Below, in pieces: positions 1 to 7,623 of a stretch of 64,000 nt of DNA. The first letter of the stretch is position 1; every line of letters begins with the position of its first letter. The notes beneath the pieces are model-generated. The model had not been told where the DNA came from and did no database searches. It saw only the letters and a program-made list of their open reading frames with translations. The position numbers were made by a program, and so were the translations under genes. The DNA is from Desulfosudis oleivorans (GTDB lineage: Bacteria > Desulfobacterota > Desulfobacteria > Desulfobacterales > SURF-7): contig DYJC01000012.1 of assembly GCA_020723305.1 (NCBI GenBank), positions 84,680 to 148,679 of the forward strand, in the 5' to 3' direction.

Positions 1-1205
1 CAATGACCACCACGGGTGGCGACCTCGTCATCAGTGGCAACACAGCCGCGACGGTGATCGACGTGAGCTCAATGACCACCACGGGTGGCGACCTCGTCAT
101 CAGTGGCAACACAGCCGCGACGGTAATCGACATGAGCTCAACGACCACCACGGGTGGCGACCTCACTATCGTCAACAACGGCGACGCAGCGGTCGACGTA
201 TCCTCGCTCACCGACGTGGGCGGCAGCCTCACCGTCGAGACGACAGGCACGGGATCGTTCGCAATGGGTACCGGCACGGTCGCTGGTGACATCACGGTCG
301 ACGCGACCGGTTACACCGACATGAGCGGCACGACGCCCGGTGGCTCCCTCGACCTCACGGCAACCAATTCCGAAGCCGTGATGCACCTCCAGATCCAGGC
401 GGCGACCTTCACGACGCCCGTGAGTTTCTCTCTCACCCGCACAGACCCGGTCGCGCTGGCGCCCGAGAGTGGCCTCGATGCCAACGGCTTCCCCGCGACC
501 ATCGATCCGATCGCGGCGTACCAATTCACCTTCGCGGTCCCGACGCTGAATCGCGACGCCGCGCTCTCGTTCGACATCACCGTCGCCCATCTCGACGCGG
601 CCACCCGGACGGCGCTTCTCGGCGCCCTCACCGCGGGCACGGCGACGCTGGTGACCAAGGGCGACGCGCCGGGCAGTGCCTTCCATGCCTTCCCGATTTG
701 CGGGGGCGCGGAGACTCCGACCGCCGGCGGCTGCGTGCGCATCGAGACCTTCGACGCGCTCGGACAGCCGACCACCGGCACGCCGGCGATCATCCGCTTC
801 AGCAACGTGGTGGGCCACTTCTCCACCTGGGCGGTCGCGATCGTCACGAAGGCCGCACAGGACAATCGGACTGTGATCTGCTCGACACTCGGAAACCAAC
901 GGCTCCTCGATATCGACTTCTTTGAATTCAACGGCGTCAAAGGGGAGAAGGTGACTGTTTCACTCGCGCCGAATCCCGCGGGGACCTTCACACCCGGCAG
1001 GGCGACACTGGCCCTTTTCGGCCTCGGGCTGTTCAGGCTAGACGGGACGCTCCTTCCGAACACGATCACAGCGACCTTGCCCCGGACCGGAAAGTACTTT
1101 GTCACGGTCTCCGAGCAGCTCTTAAAAACAGGAAAGTTCAAGGGTGATTACTGCTTGAGTGTAGAGTCAACCCAAAACGCCTGGCAAACCTTCCACCGGA
1201 AGTAA
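1..1205 (+). CDS. GC-rich repeat-containing secreted/surface protein, 5' partial
   Basis: The reading frame is open from the window edge, so the true start lies upstream; the ATG at 3 is only the first residue of a repeat. It opens with two near-identical 23-residue units beginning MTTTGGDLVISGN and a third diverged one, a pattern expected of beta-helix or adhesin-like repeats. The middle (about residues 120-270) is an unrecognised beta-rich domain. The C-terminal ~110 residues (FNGVKGEKVTVSLAPN, then LPRTGKYFVTVSEQ and GDYCLSVES) resemble a PPC-type beta-sandwich found at the end of secreted proteins. By eye the DNA is far richer in G and C than everything after ~1110. This suggests recent transfer, or less likely an assembly join. 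The function is unknown; an extracellular role is inferred. Confidence 0.6.
   Translation, partial: MTTTGGDLVISGNTAATVIDVSSMTTTGGDLVISGNTAATVIDMSSTTTTGGDLTIVNNGDAAVDVSSLTDVGGSLTVETTGTGSFAMGTGTVAGDITVDATGYTDMSGTTPGGSLDLTATNSEAVMHLQIQAATFTTPVSFSLTRTDPVALAPESGLDANGFPATIDPIAAYQFTFAVPTLNRDAALSFDITVAHLDAATRTALLGALTAGTATLVTKGDAPGSAFHAFPICGGAETPTAGGCVRIETFDALGQPTTGTPAIIRFSNVVGHFSTWAVAIVTKAAQDNRTVICSTLGNQRLLDIDFFEFNGVKGEKVTVSLAPNPAGTFTPGRATLALFGLGLFRLDGTLLPNTITATLPRTGKYFVTVSEQLLKTGKFKGDYCLSVESTQNAWQTFHRK
3..209 (+). repeat. Tandem 69-bp coding repeats
   Basis: Units at 3-71 and 72-140 differ at only two positions by direct comparison. A third unit from 141 starts with the same ACCACCACGGGTGGCGACCT and then diverges. 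The array probably continues left of the window. The near-identity points to recent duplication or gene conversion. Confidence 0.85.
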
Positions 1206-1256
1206 AAGGAAGTAAAAGGAAAAAACTTTTTACCGAATCATACTGGAGAATGAAAA

Positions 1257-1662
1257 ATGAACCCATTGCATCGCTTATTTGGGATAAAAGAAAAACCTTT
1301 GAATTATATCTGTTGCTCTGAAAGTGAATTCCGGAAAAAATTAAAAATTGAACGGAGCCGCACACATCGGAACTCACATGAATTTTCGCTTATTGTGTTA
1401 AAACTGAAACCATTAAAGCTAAATGATAAAAAAAGAGAAGATGATTCAAAACCTCTATAGCCGTATCCGGGATATCGATCATATCGGGTGGTATGATAAA
1501 AACAATATCGGAATTATTCTGCCGTATACTTCCACTGAGGGAGTCGATGGTTTTGTAAGGAGTATCCTTCAATCCATTACGGAAGTAAAACAGGACATAA
1601 AATATATCTCATATAAATATCCTCCGGATAAGAAATCAATTACAGAAAACACAGCGGAATAG
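1257..1662 (+). pseudogene. GGDEF-like domain gene broken by a one-base shift
   Basis: The frame starting at 1257 (after a GGAG site) encodes SESEFRKKLKIERSRTHRN and EFSLIVLKLK. The frame from about 1429 continues with LYSRIRDIDHIGWYDKNN and IGIILPYTS. Together they read like one copy of a degenerate GGDEF-like domain that I associate with exopolysaccharide loci of Desulfobacterales, where the usual catalytic GGDEF signature is absent. The two halves are joined across a run of seven A (1428-1434); removing one A restores a single ~135-residue frame. This is either a mutation, a sequencing error at a homopolymer, or frameshifting. The family assignment is from memory and moderate. Confidence 0.55.
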
Positions 1663-1675
1663 GTTTTTTAAAATA

Positions 1676-1799
1676 TAGAGTCAATTTCAAAACTATAAAA
1701 AGACGTCACACCGGCGAAAGCCGGTGTCCAGAAAGGGGCCATAATACTGGATTCCAGCTTCGCTGGAATGACAATAATATACTTTTTAAATTAGCTCTA
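1676..1799. mobile_element. MITE-like palindromic element, copy A
   Basis: A 124-bp non-coding element is bounded by imperfect terminal inverted repeats (TAGAGTCAATTTCAAAA and TAGAGCTAATTTAAAAA). It contains two internal hairpins (CACCGGCGAAAGCCGGTG and TCCAGCTTCGCTGGA). TA dinucleotides flank both ends. It aligns almost without gaps, in the opposite orientation, to copy B at 7475-7598. The right end supplies the last codons and stop of the Crp/Fnr remnant, so it inserted into that gene. Confidence 0.8.
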
Positions 1800-2112
1800 T
1801 ATAAAAGTAGTTTTTCAATATGACTGATTCGCGTCCGGATTTTACCCAACCCTGTTTTTCCCAGCGGCTGATCGAATGGCTTACGGTAAATAAGGTGGTA
1901 CCGGTGTAATCGGTTATGTTTTGACGGGAAAGAGGGACATCGATTTTGATGCCGTCCGGCGTTTTTATACCAGGCTGCCGCATGATCCGCAGAATAATCA
2001 TTTCTTTACCTTGCTCGTCGAGTTTGGTAAGTTTCAATCGCCCCTGATTCACTAAAAAACAATGGGTCGCTGGATCACCCTGATGGAAAAAATAGGTTTT
2101 GGGTGGGATTTG
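1786..2112 (-). pseudogene. Crp/Fnr-family regulator remnant
   Basis: The open frame encodes a partial cyclic-nucleotide-binding-type barrel (YFFHQGDPATHCFLVNQGRL, then KLTKLDEQGKE) followed by a winged helix (LSRQNITDYTGTTLFTVSHS, RWEKQGWVKSGR). No start codon is available: an in-frame stop at 2113-2115 precedes the fragment, so roughly the first 40 residues of a normal Crp/Fnr protein are missing. The last residues (YFYIELI) come from the MITE end. Both ends are therefore destroyed, although the recognition helix survives. A GTG at 2050-2052 could start a short HTH-only protein, but I consider this non-functional. Confidence 0.75.
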
Positions 2113-2120
2113 TTATCTGT

Positions 2121-2468
2121 ATGCATATTAGACGCACAAACATGATTTTGTACTGCAAAAAATGGAAGGAAACCGTTGCTTTTTATCAGAAGGTGTTACA
2201 GTTGGAGATAACGTTCTCCAATGATTGGTTTGTTGAATTTCGTCTAAATGATACATCGCGAATCAGCGTGGCGGATGAAGAAAAGACCTCTATCAAAAGT
2301 AGCGAGGGAAAAGGGGTTACGATCAGTTTGCAGGTGGAAGACAGTCAAAGGCTGCATACCGAAATGACGGCTTCCGGACGTAACCCATCACCGGTAAAAT
2401 CACGGTGGGGTGCCAGGGTGTTTTATATCCATGATCCGGAAGGGAATCGAATTGAATTTTGGTCGTGA
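2121..2468 (+). CDS. VOC/glyoxalase-fold protein
   Basis: A 115-residue single VOC module of the glyoxalase/bleomycin-resistance/dioxygenase superfamily. The N-terminal strand-helix (TNMILYCKKWKETVAFYQ) and the C-terminal YIHDPEGNRIEFW, whose Glu is the usual metal ligand, are typical. The substrate cannot be told. The ATG at 2121 is chosen because the protein alignment begins there; an upstream GTG at 2103 is possible. The gene starts just beyond the divergent Crp/Fnr remnant and sits in otherwise decayed DNA, but it appears intact. Confidence 0.75.
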   Translation: MHIRRTNMILYCKKWKETVAFYQKVLQLEITFSNDWFVEFRLNDTSRISVADEEKTSIKSSEGKGVTISLQVEDSQRLHTEMTASGRNPSPVKSRWGARVFYIHDPEGNRIEFWS

Positions 2469-2539
2469 AGGATAGACTTTTTGGTTAGCAGGAACAAACC
2501 TGCAACGACCGGGTGTATTTTGGTCCTGATTTGATAGCT

Positions 2540-3097
2540 TTATTCTAATTTGATACGAGCGGCTATATCCGGATAAAGCTTCCGGGCACAATCCGGGCAG
2601 ACACTGTGACTGAAATCGGCCTCGGAGTGATCTCGAATGTAGGATTCGATTTGAAGCCAGTTTCCATCTTTATCCCGGATATTTTTACAGGAAGCACAGA
2701 TCGGCAGCAAACCTTTCAGAATTTTTAATTCCGATTGGGCCTTTTCACGCTCTTGTATCGCATCTTCACGCTGGTCCTGGGCTTTTTTCCGGAGCAATCC
2801 CAGACTCACGGTTATCCAGATCGCAAACAGGGCCAGGAAACGATTGACAATTACTTTCCACACTTCCCCACCGGACGGGGATGAAAACAAGCCGGCAATG
2901 GTTAAAATCGATGCGAGTATGCCAAAGGCCACAACCGTCTTCTTCTCGGTTGACCACAGACTGATCAGGATCACAAGGATATAGGGCACACCGCCGGCGA
3001 CACCCAAGGGCAAGGCCGAATCGATGGCGAATATACATAGGGAGATAGCAATACACCAACAGATGATTTTGAAATCAGTCGTTTTGGTAGTTATCAT
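2540..3097 (-). CDS. Membrane protein with C-terminal zinc-ribbon-like domain
   Basis: 185 residues. Four hydrophobic segments (about 9-28, 32-48, 54-72, 81-100) are followed by a charged coiled coil (100-128) and a CASC...CPDC motif within LLPICASCKNIRDKDGNW and SHSVCPDCARKLYP. This Cys4 tail is common in Deltaproteobacteria, where it ends PAS or receiver proteins, so a signalling role is plausible. No catalytic domain is visible. The gene is single and convergent with the VOC gene. Confidence 0.65.
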   Translation of the reverse strand: MITTKTTDFKIICWCIAISLCIFAIDSALPLGVAGGVPYILVILISLWSTEKKTVVAFGILASILTIAGLFSSPSGGEVWKVIVNRFLALFAIWITVSLGLLRKKAQDQREDAIQEREKAQSELKILKGLLPICASCKNIRDKDGNWLQIESYIRDHSEADFSHSVCPDCARKLYPDIAARIKLE

Positions 3098-3504
3098 GTG
3101 TTTTTCTCATGACTTTTTTTGATGTTTACCAATGGATGCACAATTTCAGGCGAATCGATGTTGGATATTGGATAAGACGTTCCTTTTTTTGTAGATGAAT
3201 ATAAAGGAAAGGCACTTGTGTGTCAACGGCAATATCTATGTAACATATAGAGAGGTGTTCGAAAAGATGAAAACAGTTGAATGAAAATCGGAGAGGCGCC
3301 TCTGATTTATTCTGCTCAACGATAAAAAAATCATTTGAAGATACTGATTTTTGACGCAGGTATCGGGTATGACGCGATGTATGATTTTTTTATTGAATCC
3401 AGTAATCATATGGTGGGATCTGGGAGTACGCATCATCATATGAGGCTTGAGTTATTACAGCAGTGATCTTTGGCGGATCATGGTTATTCGTTTAGCGCTG
3501 AGCT
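3098..3504. other. 407-bp stretch without recognisable gene
   Basis: AT-rich DNA between the membrane protein start and the transposase remnant. I read all frames and saw no credible protein, tRNA or strong terminator. It is probably degenerated sequence plus the promoter of the membrane protein. Confidence 0.5.
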
Positions 3505-4047
3505 TCACTGCGTGTCCCAAAGGTCAAGGTGTTTCAAGACTTCATAACGGAACAGGTTATTAAGATCGGATGGCTTGGGGCAATGTCCCACCTGAAAGGT
3601 GCTGTTGCCTGTAAAACAGCCATCGGTTGCGATAATATGGAGGTGAGGATTGAAATTTTGAAAATCGCCGAAGGTCTGGACAGCGATCACCGCATCGAGA
3701 TCAGCGCTGTTATCGATCAAGGAATGTTTCAAATAGACGCTCAGAATTTTCCAGGCACAGCGGGAAAGTTTGGCAAGCAGTTTTCGATCGTACATGAAAT
3801 AGATTCGAAGTCGCTTGGGAATGCTGAACACCCATTGCCGGTGGGGGACAGCGCTGAGAACCTCTGTGCATAACCATTCGCCAAACTCGATGACCCGTTT
3901 CTGATGACAAGAGGGACAAAAATGACGGCGCTTACAGGAAAACGCCAGCAGGTATTCATGACCGCAGTCTTTACATTTAACCCGGGCAAAACCGCAATGT
4001 AAATCCCCGCAATCCAGATACCGATAAATAACCGCTAAGGTGTTGTT
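3505..4047 (-). pseudogene. IS91-family transposase remnant
   Basis: One open frame without a start codon encodes the zinc-binding N-terminal region (LDCGDLHCGFARVKCKDCGH, then SCKRRHFCPSCHQKR) and the beginning of the Y2 catalytic region (VFSIPKRLRIYFMYDRKLL, FNPHLHIIATDGCF with the HxH metal motif, NLFRYEVLKHL). A full IS91-type transposase is about twice this length. The N-terminus is lost at an in-frame TGA (4048-4050). The C-terminal half, which would carry the catalytic tyrosines, is missing after 3505. Inactive. Confidence 0.8.
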
Positions 4048-4195
4048 TCAGAAAAATTTAAATCCGCTGTTCCGGCGGTAAAACCAACGGTGCCCTTGAG
4101 GGCAGATGAAAGGTTGAGATGATACGTAGGCACCTGAAGAAGAACAGGGGAGGGTGTTAATTACAAATCAAGATTTTTTCCTCCGCGCATGAATA

Positions 4196-4597
4196 TCACT
4201 CAGGGCGCTGGAAGAGACGATAAACGAGGCCGTGGATTTTATCAAAATGATTATCCATCGTTACAAGTTCTGCTCCCGTTTCCATAGTCTGTGCTGCAAT
4301 CCAAATATCGTTTGAAGGAATGGGCGTTCCTTGTTGTTTAAGTTGCGCGGCAATTCTTGAGTATCTGTCGGATGTAATTTCAGATAGCTTAACAATTTCA
4401 ACTGCGTGATGCGATAAGAAGAGGTTCAGTTCTTCCATATTTCTGTTAAATCGTGAGCCGTTCCGGAATCCAAACATGAGTTCACCCAGCATAATAGGAG
4501 ATATAAATATCACATCCGCCCGGGTAAGGCATTCAACGATTTCGGGATAACCCAGTTTAAACCCGACGTAGGCGTTCGTGTCCAAAATAAGTTTCAT
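4196..4597 (-). CDS. vapC: PIN-domain toxin VapC
   Basis: A 133-residue PIN-domain ribonuclease, expected to cleave RNA when not bound by its antitoxin. Acidic active-site residues are in place: Asp in LILDTNAYVG, Glu in MLGELMFG, and Asp in SNDIWIAAQ and VTMDNHFD. The ATG at 4597 overlaps the vapB stop (ATGA), a usual coupling arrangement; a GTG at 4603 is an alternative. It lies between transposon debris and gene relics, where such modules often persist. Confidence 0.88.
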   Translation of the reverse strand: MKLILDTNAYVGFKLGYPEIVECLTRADVIFISPIMLGELMFGFRNGSRFNRNMEELNLFLSHHAVEIVKLSEITSDRYSRIAAQLKQQGTPIPSNDIWIAAQTMETGAELVTMDNHFDKIHGLVYRLFQRPE

Positions 4598-4839
4598 TTC
4601 CACATATCCTCATCAATTTGTTCACAGGATTTGATGGAAAGTTCGAATTCAGCGGCCTCATTTCGGCTCCAACCGCCCGCCAGTTCTTTTAAAGACGATG
4701 CTGGAGCTTCATGCTTCTTAAATTCCCTATAAATGATCTCTTTGATAACCTGATTGATGGATTTCCGGCTGCCTTTTGCGCTTCGTCGAATTTCTTGCTC
4801 AATTTCAGGTTCTATGCCCCGTATAGTGATTTGTTGCAT
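4594..4839 (-). CDS. vapB: Ribbon-helix-helix antitoxin VapB
   Basis: 81 residues. The N-terminal MQQITIRGIEPEIEQEIRR and the following helix (SINQVIKEIIYREF) match a ribbon-helix-helix DNA-binding fold. The acidic C-terminal part would wrap the PIN toxin. It is upstream of vapC with a 4-base overlap, and the pair would autoregulate from the region above 4840. An AGGAGGTGAGTCATG-like ribosome site precedes the start. Confidence 0.85.
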   Translation of the reverse strand: MQQITIRGIEPEIEQEIRRSAKGSRKSINQVIKEIIYREFKKHEAPASSLKELAGGWSRNEAAEFELSIKSCEQIDEDMWK

Positions 4840-4996
4840 GACTCACCTCCTGATTTTTTTTACCTCAGTATACGATGCAACACTTTTTATGTCAATGGTT
4901 CCGAGAATCGTTAAAGAAAAATTTTCATGGATAAGAAGATCGATGACTGATGCTGAAATAAATATATGAAATAACGGGATTGACTGGATATGGGGA

Positions 4997-5065
4997 AATA
5001 ACCATTTTTCCAAGCAAATGATCGACACTATTCCCGACCTGATTTTCTACAAGGATACCAATAGC
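4997..5065 (+). pseudogene. PAS-domain fragment
   Basis: A short in-frame stretch reads NNHFSKQMIDTIPDLIFYKD followed by TN. This is the typical opening of a PAS domain in a sensor kinase or cyclase. It has no start codon and is joined directly to a fragment of der, so it is a relic at a recombination junction. Confidence 0.5.
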
Positions 5066-5066
5066 G

Positions 5067-5401
5067 GAAGGAATTTCAGAACAGGATATTCGGGTGGCAG
5101 GTTATGCTCATGACCGTGGTTGTGGTAGTATTTAAACGAGCCTTCTCTTCACAAGGGCAAACGCCTCAAATTTTATTATGCAACGCAGGTATCAACCAAA
5201 CCACCGACATTTGTTGTATTTACAAACTATCCCGAAGCAGTTCATTTTTCATATCAGCGTTATCTGATGAACCAGATCAGAGAACAGACCGGCCTGGATA
5301 AAACCCCGATCCGGTTGTATTTCAGGCTTAGAACCGGTCGAATTGAATTTCCGGATAAAAAGTACCCACAAAAAGATTCCGGAAAAAGAAAGAAAAAATA
5401 G
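5067..5401 (+). pseudogene. der: Two fragments of GTPase gene der (engA)
   Basis: At 5067-5135 one frame reads EGISEQDIRVAGYAHDRG and stops, matching the segment of the second G domain of Der just before its NKWD motif. From 5132 a different frame reads [20 protein letters not shown], then [18 protein letters not shown] and GLDKTPIRL, ending in a Lys-rich tail at 5401. This matches the KH-like C-terminal domain of Der, the ribosome-assembly GTPase. The part in between (NKWD to the KH domain) is deleted and the first G domain is absent. A functional der must exist elsewhere, since it is essential in most bacteria. Confidence 0.75.
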
Positions 5402-5407
5402 GATCTT

Positions 5408-5749
5408 TCATAGGAAAACAACCTGATTGATGGATTCTTTTTCCATGATCATCTGTTGAATTGTTTTTTTAGCCTCTTGGTTCCGGATGGGTATGATCTC
5501 AGAGATATCACTTCCATTGCTCTTTTTTTTCTGCTTCCAGTTGACGATGATGCCGTAAACAACTGCGTAAACACAGCCGCCGGCACCGCAGCAGGTGGAA
5601 TCAAAAACTGCATGGCCGGTCAGATAAAGGATTTCCTGATCGTTATACCGGAGCTGCTTTTCATCGGTTAACACATATCGGCCGCCGATAGCCTGCACCT
5701 CCTGATTCAGATCTTCATGAAAATATTCTTTTGTCATTTCCGGTTCCAT
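5408..5749 (-). CDS. Conserved hypothetical protein with CCGAGGC motif
   Basis: 113 residues, no signal peptide or clear membrane span. The centre is YLTGHAVFDSTCCGAGGCVY, with three cysteines that could bind a metal or cofactor; the C-terminus is Lys/Glu-rich helix. It starts 8 bases after the acyl-CoA ligase stop on the same strand, so it is probably co-transcribed. I do not recognise a named family and assign no function. Confidence 0.6.
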   Translation of the reverse strand: MEPEMTKEYFHEDLNQEVQAIGGRYVLTDEKQLRYNDQEILYLTGHAVFDSTCCGAGGCVYAVVYGIIVNWKQKKKSNGSDISEIIPIRNQEAKKTIQQMIMEKESINQVVFL

Positions 5750-5757
5750 GGAGTTGG

Positions 5758-7455
5758 TTACCTCAGGGCTTTTTTATCAACCTTTCCAACGGCAGTCAGT
5801 GGGATTTCATTTACAATTTCAATTATTTTGGGAACTTTGTAGGGAGCCATATTCTCACGGCAGTATTCGGTTACCTCCTGTTTGATGTCTTTGGAATCTT
5901 TTTCTCCGGCTTTTTCCCTTAATTGAAGCACGGCTTTGACAATCTCATTTCCAGGACGTTTTTCATCCTTTACACCGACAATCGCACAAAATTCAATATC
6001 CGGATGTTGGTACAATGTTTCCTCAACCTCTCTTGAAAACACCTTATACCCTCCGACAATCAGCATATCCTTGGAACGATCTACGATATAAAGGTAACCA
6101 TCTTCATCCATCCGGGCGATATCACCGGTATGGAGCCATGCTTCATTTTGAAACTCTTTCAGTGTTTTTCCGGTTTCCTCCGGTTTATTATGATAGCCTT
6201 TCATGATCTGAGGCCCTCTGGCGATCAACTCTCCTTCTTCTCCGATATTGACCTCTTTTGTGCCGCCCTCAAGGTCAATCAGTTTGATCATGGTATTTTG
6301 AATCGGAATTCCCACTGAACCGATTTTCTTTTTGCCATGAATTGGGTTCATGGTAAGCAGCGGGCTGGCTTCCGTCATGCCATAAACTTCCATGATTTTT
6401 CCTTTGCCGATAATTTTTTCAATGGCATGGATGCCTTCAACGGAAAATGGCGCAGCTCCGGAAACACAGATTTTAAGGGACGAAAAGTCAAGGGTCTTGA
6501 AAGAAGGTTCATCCATCAGCATTTTATAAAGAGTCGGCACATATGCCATTACAGTTGGTTTCTTGGAAGCGATCTCTTTGCAGATATGTTTTGTATTTCT
6601 TGGGTCCGGGATCAGACACTGGGTATTTGCGGTACATAGCGCAAGCATACCAAAAGCAAGGCCGGCCAGATGAAAAAAAGGAAACCCTGAACAAAGAATA
6701 TCGTTACCAATTTCAAATCCTGTCCATTCTTTGGCGTGAACATTATTGGCCACCAGATTTCGATGGGTCAGAACCGTTCCTTTGGGCAATCCGGTTGTTC
6801 CGCCTGTATACTGGATCAGACAGGTATCATTCGGCATGATTTTTGGTGGATGAGAAGATGAATAGGCTTCAGATATAAGATTTTTAAACAGCATGACCTC
6901 CTTGCCAGGGATCGGTACCATTTTTCCAGAGGGGATTTTTTTCAGCAGATTGCCCAGTATCCGTTTGATCGCCGGCAGATAGGTCCCGACATTTGCAAGC
7001 ATGATATGTTTCACTTTTGGAATTTTATCCTGTATTTTTAAAAGCCGTTCTTCAAAAAGTGAGTCCATGATAACAATGCATCCTGCTCCGGAATCATTAA
7101 TCTGATATGCCATCTCTTTGGGGGTGAGCAAAGGTGATATTCCGGTAACCGCACAACCTGCTCGCAATGCTCCGGCAAGGGCGATCGGGTATTCCGGTAT
7201 ATTGGGGAGGTCTATGCCGATAACTGAGCCCGGGCCATATCCATTCAGGTTTAAAAAGGATGCAAAATTCCGGGACAACCGGTCCAGATCGGAAAAAGTG
7301 AGCATCTTGCCCAAGTAATAAAGAGCCGGTCTTTCCGGAGAATGAGAAAGCCCTTCTTCAAGAAGATCAACATAGGTTTTTTCAGGGATCTGAATTTCCG
7401 ATGATACATGATTATCATAATGCTGTAACCAGGGTTTTTGATCGTCTTTGGACAT
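5758..7455 (-). CDS. Long-chain acyl-CoA ligase (AMP-forming)
   Basis: 565 residues. It activates a fatty or aromatic acid with ATP and CoA through an acyl-adenylate. The ANL-superfamily P-loop is YTGGTTGLPKGTVLTHRN, the A5 motif is YGMTEASPLL, the hinge region is WLHTGDIARMDEDGYLYIVD, and the catalytic lysine lies in TAVGKVDKKALR. The start at 7455 (MSKDDQKPW) is preceded by GAGGAG; the open frame runs further upstream only because it crosses the MITE copy B. It probably forms one transcription unit with the acyl-CoA dehydrogenase upstream, the MITE having inserted between them. Substrate chain length cannot be read. Confidence 0.9.
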   Translation of the reverse strand: MSKDDQKPWLQHYDNHVSSEIQIPEKTYVDLLEEGLSHSPERPALYYLGKMLTFSDLDRLSRNFASFLNLNGYGPGSVIGIDLPNIPEYPIALAGALRAGCAVTGISPLLTPKEMAYQINDSGAGCIVIMDSLFEERLLKIQDKIPKVKHIMLANVGTYLPAIKRILGNLLKKIPSGKMVPIPGKEVMLFKNLISEAYSSSHPPKIMPNDTCLIQYTGGTTGLPKGTVLTHRNLVANNVHAKEWTGFEIGNDILCSGFPFFHLAGLAFGMLALCTANTQCLIPDPRNTKHICKEIASKKPTVMAYVPTLYKMLMDEPSFKTLDFSSLKICVSGAAPFSVEGIHAIEKIIGKGKIMEVYGMTEASPLLTMNPIHGKKKIGSVGIPIQNTMIKLIDLEGGTKEVNIGEEGELIARGPQIMKGYHNKPEETGKTLKEFQNEAWLHTGDIARMDEDGYLYIVDRSKDMLIVGGYKVFSREVEETLYQHPDIEFCAIVGVKDEKRPGNEIVKAVLQLREKAGEKDSKDIKQEVTEYCRENMAPYKVPKIIEIVNEIPLTAVGKVDKKALR

Positions 7456-7474
7456 GCTGATTCTCCTCAATAAA

Positions 7475-7598
7475 TGAGCCAATTTCAAAAGTCTCTTGTT
7501 GTAGTTCCGGCGAAAACTAAAATCCAGTATTTTCGGCTCTTTTCTGAGCACTGACTTTCGCCGGTGTGACGCTTTATAATCGTTTTGAAATTGGCTCA
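7475..7598. mobile_element. MITE-like palindromic element, copy B
   Basis: Bounded by a perfect 16-bp terminal inverted repeat (TGAGCCAATTTCAAAA at 7475-7490, its complement at 7583-7598). The reverse complement aligns to copy A (1676-1799) along its whole length, including the internal CGTCACACCGGCGAAAG. It carries no gene. It lies between the acyl-CoA dehydrogenase and ligase genes and creates a spurious 48-residue N-terminal extension of the ligase frame. Confidence 0.85.
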
Positions 7599-7623
7599 AA
7601 TGAATATGTTATTGAAAAAATTC

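Noticed and set aside
138-1141. Long minus-strand frames opposite the GC-rich repeat gene
   Set aside because: Arg/Gly/Val-rich translations are a typical shadow of GC-rich coding DNA; the plus frame has the repeat and PPC-like structure.
1704-1772. CRISPR-like palindromes
   Set aside because: Only single hairpins within a two-copy MITE; no regular spacers and no cas genes.
3529-3873. Plus-strand 114-residue frame over the transposase remnant
   Set aside because: Antisense shadow; the minus frame carries the IS91 zinc and HxH motifs.
7456-7599. 48-residue N-terminal extension of the acyl-CoA ligase
   Set aside because: It is encoded by the MITE; a good ribosome site and family-like start exist at 7455.
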